Assembly (NCBI RefSeq): GCF_003202235.1
Contig: NZ_MASU01000022.1
Span: 62,001 to 126,000 of the forward strand
Direction of reading: 5' to 3'
DNA: 64,000 nt
Origin: Prauserella flavalba
GTDB taxonomy: Bacteria > Actinomycetota > Actinomycetes > Mycobacteriales > Pseudonocardiaceae
The notes below the pieces were generated by a model. The model was not told the origin of the DNA. It saw only the letters and a program-made list of their open reading frames with translations, and made no database searches. Position numbers and translations under genes: made by a program. Shown here one piece after another: positions 51,899 to 58,779 of the stretch (position 1 is the stretch's first letter; each line of letters starts with the position of its first letter).

Positions 51899-52834
51899 TC
51901 ACCCCGCGCGCTCCTTGGTGTCGTGCCCCGCGATGGCGGCGCCGGAGCGGCACGACCAGGGCGAGCAGCCGTCCGGGTCGTCCTCCTCGGCCGCCGTGGA
52001 CGCGGTGACCAGGCGCAGGTGGCGCTTCGCGCGGGCGGGCGGGTCGAGGTCGACTTCGTCGAGCGGTTGGCAGGAGCGGTGCAGGAAGTACTGCCCGCGC
52101 AGCTCTTGGCCCTGGGTGGTGGCGTGCGGGTAGCCGTCGCGGATCGCCTTGTCGAACGCGACGGCGTCGGCCCAGCCGTCCGGGTCGTGGTCGCGGATCC
52201 ATCGCCAGCCGGCGTTGCCGTGAAAAGGACAGCCCAGGCAGGCGGATTTCACGGTTCCCGCGAAGCCGCGCTCGGCGAGATAGTCGACGCACCGTGCGCG
52301 GTCCCAGCCCAGCTCGATCAGCGGGAACACGTTGCGCAAATACTGGACACCCGAGTCCTTCGCGTGCGTGAACTCGTCGGTGCTGATGCCGATGGCTTGC
52401 TCGACGTACAGCCCGCGCGGCACCCGGCGTGGATGCGGGTAGCCCAGCAGCTCGCGCGCCGCCTTCTTCAGCGGCCCAATTTTGTACTCGCTAGTACATT
52501 GCCTTCGCGCCAAGCCTCGAGTGCCGTCCGGGTTGAGCACGTGCAGCGGCATCGACACGAACCGATGGGCCGGGTCGAGCGCGTCGTCGCGGATGTTGCC
52601 CGCCGACACAGTGCGGACCGGGATGCCGAACTTCGCCGCGTGCGCACGGAGACGGGCAAGGTTGGCGTACACGGCCTTCGGTTCCCACCCGGTGTCGGCG
52701 AACAGCGCGACATCGAAGCGCGGGATCACTCCCTCACAGGCGAGCAGCAGGACTGCGCTGCTCTGGATGCCTGCGCCGAGGCTCAAGCACCGCAAGGCCG
52801 GTCGGGGATCCGGTGTGGACGCTGACCTGGTCAT
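51899..52834 (-). CDS. PAPS-reductase-like PP-loop protein
   Basis: 311 residues. The N-terminal nucleotide loop LSLGAGIQSSAVL is the SGGxxS-like PP-loop of the adenine-nucleotide alpha-hydrolase group, followed by FADTGWEP and conserved cysteines in RQCTSEYKIGPLKKA and SACLGCPFH that could hold a metal or Fe-S site. True sulfate-assimilation enzymes occur in cys operons; this one is coupled (ATGA) to a DNA cytosine methyltransferase, suggesting nucleic-acid modification or sulfur transfer, as with phage and mobile-element homologues. Its reaction is unknown. Confidence 0.75.
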   Translation of the reverse strand: MTRSASTPDPRPALRCLSLGAGIQSSAVLLLACEGVIPRFDVALFADTGWEPKAVYANLARLRAHAAKFGIPVRTVSAGNIRDDALDPAHRFVSMPLHVLNPDGTRGLARRQCTSEYKIGPLKKAARELLGYPHPRRVPRGLYVEQAIGISTDEFTHAKDSGVQYLRNVFPLIELGWDRARCVDYLAERGFAGTVKSACLGCPFHGNAGWRWIRDHDPDGWADAVAFDKAIRDGYPHATTQGQELRGQYFLHRSCQPLDEVDLDPPARAKRHLRLVTASTAAEEDDPDGCSPWSCRSGAAIAGHDTKERAG

Positions 52835-54339
52835 GCCGCGCTCGCCTCCTGTCCGTGGCCGAGGCGGTCAGCGGACGTGCCGGCATCAGCGGCGCCGAGG
52901 AGTGCGGCGAGGTCGGCTAGCAGCAACGAGACGGCGTAGGCGGCCTGCTGCGGGACGACGCCGTTGCCCAGCGCGCGCAACTGCGCGGTGCGCGGCAGCG
53001 GCAGGCCCGTCACCCAGCCGGGCTCCAAGCCTTGAAGCCACTCGACGAAGGCGGGTGCGAGCACGGGCCGGCCGTGTCGACCCGGCTGCGTTGGGAACGG
53101 CGCGGGTCGGCCGAGCACCTGCTCCCACCGCCGCACAGCCGGCGCGTAGACACCCCAGCTCACCTCGCCGCGCGTCGGCTCGCTGTCCTGATCGGACGGC
53201 GCGGGGACGACTACGAGGTGCCGTCGCCGTCCGGCGTCGCGCAGTCCGGTGTCAGCAGGCGCATCACGGCCGAGGGCAACATCAGGTCCCCCTTGGAACC
53301 GCGTTGCGCCGGAGCGCCCTTGGTCCCGTCGGTCGCCCGCGGCGTCGGCAGCAACGCCTGCGGGTCGACCAACGGGAGCACCTGCTGCGACAGCGGCGGC
53401 CGGAACCCTGCCCCCGCGCGGCGTCCCGCCGTGCCGGTATCCGACGCCCTCGGCGTCGGCAGCAACCGCGCCTCGTCGGGCAACGACGGCCCACCGGTCT
53501 GCGTCCTGTGGGTGCAGTTTTTCGCATCCGAAGCCGTCGGTGTCGGCAGGAGCTTGACCACCGCATTCACCGCGTCGTGCAGACTCACCTGACGGCCGAG
53601 CGCCCGGCGACGAACCGGGTCCGCCGCCCCGCGGTGATCCCCGTCGCGCGCCTGCGGCGTCGGCAGCATCCGAGATGGTGCGGGTTCGTGGCCAGGCGAG
53701 CAGGAACACGCGTTCTCGTCGATGTGCCGCGCCGACGTCGGCGGCGCGGACGCTACGCCAGAGCGCGTCATACCCCGCTTCGGCCAGGTCGCCGAGTACA
53801 CGGTGCAGACCTCCGTCTTTCCAGCGAAGCGCGGCGACGTTCTCCACAACGAGGAGCGCGGGTCGTAGTACGCGAACGCCCGCCACGATGTCGGACCACA
53901 AGCCACTGCGGTGACCTTTCTCGATGCCGATACGCCGCCCGGCGGCGGAAATGTCCTGGCACGGGAACCCTGCCGTGAGCACGTCGACCGGCTCCACCGT
54001 GGTCCAGTCGATGCGGCGAACGTCGCCGAGATTCGGGACGCCCGGCAGCCGTGCGGCGAGGATCTGACGGATGTGCGGGTCGGGGTCGGCGCACCACGCG
54101 AGCCGTCCGCCGCCGAGCGCGGCCAGCACGCCGAGGTCCAGTCCGCCGTAGCCGGTGCACACCGACCCGACAACCGGTCCGCAGCTTGCGGCGACCGACA
54201 CGTTCGGCGGTGCAGTTGAGGGCACGGTCTGGCAAGTGGCCGCCCGCGCCGCCCCCGCCGCCGTCGTGGGGACGGCGACGAGGGCGGGGGCGGAGCCGCG
54301 CCCCGACCGAGACATGGTGCGGCTGAGCCGGGAGGTCAT
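52831..54339 (-). CDS. DNA (cytosine-5) methyltransferase
   Basis: 502 residues. Motif I GSVCTGYGGLDLGV, the catalytic cysteine in AGFPCQDISAAG (motif IV), ENV (motif VI) and RRERVF (motif VIII) lie in the first 190 residues; motif X-like RALGNGVVPQQAAYAV near the C-terminus. The 53 kb region between is low-complexity, with short repeats readable in two frames. The ATG at 54339 overlaps the previous stop (ATGA). No cognate restriction enzyme is evident, so it probably masks the element from host restriction or acts as an orphan modification enzyme. Confidence 0.88.
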   Translation of the reverse strand: MTSRLSRTMSRSGRGSAPALVAVPTTAAGAARAATCQTVPSTAPPNVSVAASCGPVVGSVCTGYGGLDLGVLAALGGGRLAWCADPDPHIRQILAARLPGVPNLGDVRRIDWTTVEPVDVLTAGFPCQDISAAGRRIGIEKGHRSGLWSDIVAGVRVLRPALLVVENVAALRWKDGGLHRVLGDLAEAGYDALWRSVRAADVGAAHRRERVFLLAWPRTRTISDAADAAGARRGSPRGGGPGSSPGARPSGESARRGECGGQAPADTDGFGCEKLHPQDADRWAVVARRGAVAADAEGVGYRHGGTPRGGRVPAAAVAAGAPVGRPAGVAADAAGDRRDQGRSGATRFQGGPDVALGRDAPADTGLRDAGRRRHLVVVPAPSDQDSEPTRGEVSWGVYAPAVRRWEQVLGRPAPFPTQPGRHGRPVLAPAFVEWLQGLEPGWVTGLPLPRTAQLRALGNGVVPQQAAYAVSLLLADLAALLGAADAGTSADRLGHGQEASAA

Positions 54340-55529
54340 GCCGCCCAACTCCCGGACACGCCCGAGCCATCACTCGGGTTCGCGGCATGTCGCGTACGGC
54401 CGCTGAAGGTGCGTCGGGAATCCTGGCGATCCGTCGCGATTGCTGAAGCCGAACTCCGGCGCAACGGCGTGCGGAACACCATCACGTCCTCGTGCGCGAT
54501 CAGGTGCAGCGGCAGTCCGGCCTCGCGCTGCTTACGGATGAAGTCGCGCTGGAAGAAGCTGCCGCGCGGCACCAGATCGTGCTCGGCCGCGCGCGCCAGC
54601 AGCGCGACACACCGCTCAACAGGGATCAGGCCGGCGTGCACGCCGCAGGCCAGGATCTGCGATGGCAGGTCGATCAGTTCGGCGTGCTCGCGCCACGGGC
54701 GGATGGTGATGGCGATGTGCCCGCCCGGCTTCAGGTACGGCACCAGCCCGGCGAGGATGCGGGTGAACCCGGACAGCAGCCGGTGGTGGCCGATGTTGGC
54801 GAGGTTGCCGCGGTCGAGGGTGTTGCCGTAGCGGTGGTGGTACTTCTGCACGCCTTGGCCGGGGGCGACCGCGACCTGGCCGTGCGTGGACGGCCCATAG
54901 GGCGGGGAGGTGACGACGAGCGCGGCCCGCCCGAGATACTCCGGCGGCAGCAGCGCGGCGAGCTGGCGGGCGTCGCCGTGGAACACCCGTCCCTCGTGCT
55001 CGACTCCGGCGTCGTGGGCAAGCGCGAGGTTGGCGCGGGAGACGTCAACCCAGTGCGGTTCGTACTCCACCCCGACCGCGCGGCGTCCGGCGTGGACGGC
55101 TTCGACGAGGGTGGTGCCGATCCCGCACATCGGGTCGAGCACCACGTCGCCGGGCTGGGTGTAGTGGCCGATGGCATAGGCGGCGACGGCGGGCAGCATC
55201 TTCGCCGGGTGCGCGGTCGACTCGGGCACGTAGCGGCCCTTGCGCTGCGCGGCCGGGGACGTTTGCGCGGTCGTCCACACCGACACCGCCGGTTCCGGCA
55301 CGACGTCCTCGGCGGCGGGACCGGTCACGGTCGCCGAGGTGATAGTGGTGGCGTCACGGCTGTCGGTGCCGGCGATCGAGAGGCGCGTGGTCGGTGCCTC
55401 CACAGACACCGGCGCCGTGTCGCGCGCATCGTCGGGAAGGGCGTGCGGGGAGCGTTCGTCGGCCACGGGCGTGCCTTTCTCGCGGTGTGGTCCGGGGTGG
55501 GCGGAGTGCAGGATCGGCGCGCCACTCAT
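54336..55529 (-). CDS. DNA amino-methyltransferase (N4-C/N6-A class)
   Basis: 397 residues. A disordered 90-residue N-terminus precedes a class beta-like methyltransferase core: DVVLDPMCGIGTTLVEA binds S-adenosylmethionine, VVTSPPYGPS is the (D/N/S)PPY catalytic motif, and GGHIAITIRPW follows. It would methylate exocyclic amino groups of adenine or cytosine in DNA. It is coupled by ATGA to genes on both sides, so the three methyltransferase-type proteins are made together. Confidence 0.85.
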   Translation of the reverse strand: MSGAPILHSAHPGPHREKGTPVADERSPHALPDDARDTAPVSVEAPTTRLSIAGTDSRDATTITSATVTGPAAEDVVPEPAVSVWTTAQTSPAAQRKGRYVPESTAHPAKMLPAVAAYAIGHYTQPGDVVLDPMCGIGTTLVEAVHAGRRAVGVEYEPHWVDVSRANLALAHDAGVEHEGRVFHGDARQLAALLPPEYLGRAALVVTSPPYGPSTHGQVAVAPGQGVQKYHHRYGNTLDRGNLANIGHHRLLSGFTRILAGLVPYLKPGGHIAITIRPWREHAELIDLPSQILACGVHAGLIPVERCVALLARAAEHDLVPRGSFFQRDFIRKQREAGLPLHLIAHEDVMVFRTPLRRSSASAIATDRQDSRRTFSGRTRHAANPSDGSGVSGSWAA

Positions 55530-56623
55530 CGGATGACTCCGGACGCGGTCGCCTGCTCGGCCGGACTCACCGGGAGCGACTCGTACTCGTGCGGCTGGGC
55601 GAACACCAGCACGTCGGAGTGGATGCGCCGATGCGGCGCGGGCAGCCCGCGCACGGCCGCGCGATGCGCCGCGCGCGCCTGCGCGTCGGCGGCCGACCCG
55701 TCGACATCGGGGACGAGTTCGGTGGCGAACCGGCCGCCGCGCACCGGGGTGTGCAGGGCGACGATGTGCTGCAGGTAGAGCAGGTCGGCGTTCTGCGCCG
55801 AGGCGACCACGGCTCCGGTCGGGTCGGTCAACTCACCCCGCGACCAGTCACTGTGCGTGAGCACGGCGAGAATCCCGCCGACGCGCAACAGCCGTGCGGC
55901 GACCAGGGCCACGAGGTCGCTGGTGCCCTCGCCACTGTGCTCGGGACGCAGGCTGGTGATGATCAGGTCCGTGTCCGCGGGGATGGCGTCGGGACCGTCG
56001 AGCACCGCGGGATCGAGGCCGGACAGCGGCAGCTCCGACACTGTCGCGGCGGTCACGGGAGTGGGCTGCGGGTCGCCGATGAGGTCGGCCCAGAACGGTC
56101 GTGACGTCGGGCCGGTGAGGTCGGTCTCGGCCGAGACGCGCACGACACGAACGGTGCGGTCGAGGCGCTGCACGGCGTCCAGCGCGTCGACAACGTCGGC
56201 GTCCGGGTCGGCTCCGGGCGCGTGCTCGATCACGCCGTCCGCGCCGACCACACCGAGGCGGGAACGCTCGCCCGGCGTCGCGTTCGGGGTGGGCCAGGGC
56301 AGCAGCACGACCCGCGCGCCGGGCTTGCTGAACGCGCCGACGATCCGGTGCACGATCGGCGTCGGCCAACTCGCGTCGAGGTCGATCGCCGCCGCGCCGG
56401 CCGTCCACACCGTCGCCGGAGTCGGCGTCTCGGCCGAGCCACCCGACCGCGCGCGGGTGGTCGCCGAGCCGGGCTTGGCGGGACTGATCCGGGTAGTGGT
56501 CGAGGCGGTCGGGTAGGGGCGGCGGTCGCCGCCCCGGCGGGCACTGGCCGGGCGGGTGGTGTCGCCGCGCCGCTTCGGGCCGTGCGGCACGGAGCGGCGT
56601 GCCGGGCGGTCGGGACGGGTCAT
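55526..56623 (-). CDS. methyltransferase-fold partner protein, catalytic motif not evident
   Basis: 365 residues. A basic disordered start (first 60 residues), then a region resembling a Rossmann methyltransferase (GARVVLLPWPTP, DLIITSLRPE, LLRVGGILAVLTHSDW). The position of the catalytic PPY reads TSLRPE here, so activity is doubtful. It precedes an active-looking amino-methyltransferase and may have arisen by duplication to serve as a specificity or scaffold subunit. The ATG at 56623 is used; an open frame extends upstream without support. First gene of the leftward operon. Confidence 0.6.
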   Translation of the reverse strand: MTRPDRPARRSVPHGPKRRGDTTRPASARRGGDRRPYPTASTTTRISPAKPGSATTRARSGGSAETPTPATVWTAGAAAIDLDASWPTPIVHRIVGAFSKPGARVVLLPWPTPNATPGERSRLGVVGADGVIEHAPGADPDADVVDALDAVQRLDRTVRVVRVSAETDLTGPTSRPFWADLIGDPQPTPVTAATVSELPLSGLDPAVLDGPDAIPADTDLIITSLRPEHSGEGTSDLVALVAARLLRVGGILAVLTHSDWSRGELTDPTGAVVASAQNADLLYLQHIVALHTPVRGGRFATELVPDVDGSAADAQARAAHRAAVRGLPAPHRRIHSDVLVFAQPHEYESLPVSPAEQATASGVIR

Positions 56624-57181
56624 GGATGCCTCGCAGAGTCCGGGGATGCGCCGCGCTGGACGTGGCGCCCTGACACCTATCGACTCCGAAAAACGGCCCA
56701 ATTTTGGACAGGCCCTGCCCAACTTTTTCGAGAAGTTTTCTGGTCGCCCAATGCGGATTCTGCGGACAGAGGATCCGCGCGTGTGCGCTCGCGCGGAGGG
56801 ATTGCGCGGGATGGTCGTGCACCGATCGGCAGACCACTGAGGAAAGAATTTTGGCTTCCTCCAGCGCTGCGGCGAGGTGACGACGGCGCTTGAGGGTCGA
56901 CAGACGCGGCGGGCTATTACCGGATCGCCACCAAAACGCCACCAAAACACTGTTACAGCAGTTCAGAGGCTATTACCAACGATCATCAAACGATCTTTCG
57001 TCGAGGGATCGCGGACGGCGCAGGCGACCTCTAGATGATCTTTGTGGCGGCCAAAAATGATCATTCAAGATCATCGGTGGCGGTTTGGTGGACTTTTGGT
57101 GGCGGTTTCGTGGCGGTTTGGTGGACTTAATTTGGCGTCCTTGTCTGGTCGTTGTTTCACCGGCCTCGCAAGGAGCTGACC
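56624..57181. repeat. repeat-rich divergent control region of the element
   Basis: 558 bases without a gene, more A/T-rich than its surroundings. GCCACCAAAAC is tandemly duplicated at 56927-56948. In the opposite orientation, GGTGGCGGTTTGGTGG-type units recur at 57076-57130. Between them lie several GATC-centred motifs (GATCATCAAACGATC, AATGATCATTCAAGATCAT). It separates the methyltransferase operon from the conjugation operon and is a candidate for promoters, an origin of transfer or iterons. Confidence 0.6.
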
Positions 57182-58243
57182 GTGGTAGCCAATCACGAAT
57201 CCGATAGCGCGCCTTTCGAGCGCGACAGTCTGCCGCTGGAATCCGCCCGCGCGGCATTTGAGTGGCTCGTCAGCGGGCCAGATCCGCTGTCGATTGACGG
57301 GCGCTTCTTCCCCGGCCTGCCCCAGCGGCGGGTCCCCCTGGATGAGCTGCGTGAGTTGCTGCTCGACCCCGACCTACCGCTGGCGGCGGTGGACCTGGTC
57401 TGGATGCACCTGGTCACCCGTTCCCGCGACACCGGCAATGCCTGGACGGTGGCCTGCGTCGGTGTTGCGTTGCCCGCGCTGTTCGCCATCGTCTACGAGT
57501 TGGGCGCCCGGTTCGCTCAAGACCACCACGACCTTCAGGGCGCGGTCCTGACCGGGTTCCTGTCCGAACTGGCCAGTATCGACCTGCTTCGCCCGTCAGT
57601 GATGTGGCGGCTGCGCTGCGCGGCCCTGCGCGAGGGACACCTCCTTCTGCGAGAAGCGCTACAGCGCCCCACGCCCTGGGAAGAGGCGTTCCACTCCCGC
57701 GAGCCCCGTTCGCCGTGGGGACACGAGGACATCGTGCTCGCCCGCGCGGTAGCCGAGGGGGTGATCACCGATGAGCAGGCCGCCCTCATCGGCGCCACCC
57801 GGTTGGAGCCGGAGAACTACACGTTGCAGGAGGCCGCCGCGGACTGGGGCGTGAGCTATGACGCCATCGCCAAGTTCCGCCGTCGCGCCGAGCACAGGCT
57901 GGCCGCCTGGCTGCTCGAGCAACCGCTGGACGAAGACCCCAACGACCCCAGCGCACGCGAGATGGAGATCCGCGCAGCCCACGCGGCGACCCTCACCGCG
58001 TCGGCCCGCGAGGCCACGCACTCCAGGACGCCCTACTCCGCACAGTCACACACAGTGACTGGTGTCGAGGGGATGCCGGAGAAAAAAGTTCAGGGTCGCG
58101 TGTCCAAAAAGGCCCCCAAAACCGGAGTCGATACGTGCGGGAGAAGACCAGCCGCTCCCGCGCACACCACCCAGCCCACCCGGCCTGCCGGCATCGCCCG
58201 GCGGCCCTCGGGCACGACTCCGGGAGTGCCGCGATGCGCCTGA
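57182..58243 (+). CDS. hypothetical protein, first gene of the conjugation operon
   Basis: 353 residues. The middle is helical and hydrophobic in places (VACVGVALPALFAIVYELG), followed by a possible helix-turn-helix (LQEAAADWGVSYDAIAKFRRRAE, about 225-250) and a basic, Pro-rich tail. The GTG at 57182 follows AAGGAG by six bases. It overlaps the pilin-like gene by ten bases. No family recognised; by position it may regulate transfer or prepare DNA. Confidence 0.6.
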   Translation: MVANHESDSAPFERDSLPLESARAAFEWLVSGPDPLSIDGRFFPGLPQRRVPLDELRELLLDPDLPLAAVDLVWMHLVTRSRDTGNAWTVACVGVALPALFAIVYELGARFAQDHHDLQGAVLTGFLSELASIDLLRPSVMWRLRCAALREGHLLLREALQRPTPWEEAFHSREPRSPWGHEDIVLARAVAEGVITDEQAALIGATRLEPENYTLQEAAADWGVSYDAIAKFRRRAEHRLAAWLLEQPLDEDPNDPSAREMEIRAAHAATLTASAREATHSRTPYSAQSHTVTGVEGMPEKKVQGRVSKKAPKTGVDTCGRRPAAPAHTTQPTRPAGIARRPSGTTPGVPRCA

Positions 58244-58776
58244 CCCGTTCGCCCCTTCGCCGTCCATCGGTCCGCTGCGGCAACGCCCGTCGGCCTCGCC
58301 GCGGTCCTGCCGTTCCGCCGCTCGCGGCGACACGGCCAGTTCGCCGGAACGGCTCCTGCATGTCGCGGCCGAGCGTCGACGCACCCGCCATACCTCCGAC
58401 CTCTGCCGGGTCGTCAGGCCGGCACGCTGTCGTCCGGCGACGGCTCACCGTGATCACTGAGGTTGTCGCGCTGGCCCTGCTGCTGTCGGCCTCGGCGTCG
58501 ATGTCCGTGGCGCACGCGGAGACCACGCAGGTGCTCGCGCTGGCCGGGTCCGTCGATGAGGTTCTGACCAACATCCGCAACTGGGTGATGGGGATTCTCG
58601 CCGGGTTGGCGACAGTGTTCTTGTCGATCGGCGGGGTCCGCTACGTGATGGGCGGCGGTGACCCCGGCGAGATCGAGAAGGCCAAGACGAGCTTTAAGGC
58701 CGCCGGGATCGGCTACGCGCTGGCGGCGCTCGCGCCGCTGGTCGTGACCGTGCTCAAGGGCATTGTCGGGGCCTGA
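58234..58776 (+). CDS. VirB2/TrbC-like conjugative pilin or channel subunit
   Basis: 180 residues. A long basic, probably disordered start (1-70) leads to a signal-like hydrophobic helix (LTVITEVVALALLLSASAS, ending AHA), then two membrane helices (WVMGILAGLATVFLSIGGV and GIGYALAALAPLVVTVLKG) separated by a short charged loop. This two-helix hairpin after a signal peptide is the VirB2/TrbC form. A GTG near 58450 would give a shorter pre-pilin and is an alternative start. It lies directly before the VirB6-like gene. Confidence 0.72.
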   Translation: MRLTRSPLRRPSVRCGNARRPRRGPAVPPLAATRPVRRNGSCMSRPSVDAPAIPPTSAGSSGRHAVVRRRLTVITEVVALALLLSASASMSVAHAETTQVLALAGSVDEVLTNIRNWVMGILAGLATVFLSIGGVRYVMGGGDPGEIEKAKTSFKAAGIGYALAALAPLVVTVLKGIVGA

Positions 58777-58779
58777 GCC

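Noticed and set aside
52831-52834. Sulfate-assimilation role for the PAPS-reductase-like gene
   Set aside because: There are no cys genes nearby, and it is coupled to DNA methyltransferase genes in a mobile element.
56927-57130. Possible CRISPR array
   Set aside because: Repeat units are short, overlapping and differently oriented, with no regular spacers and no cas genes.
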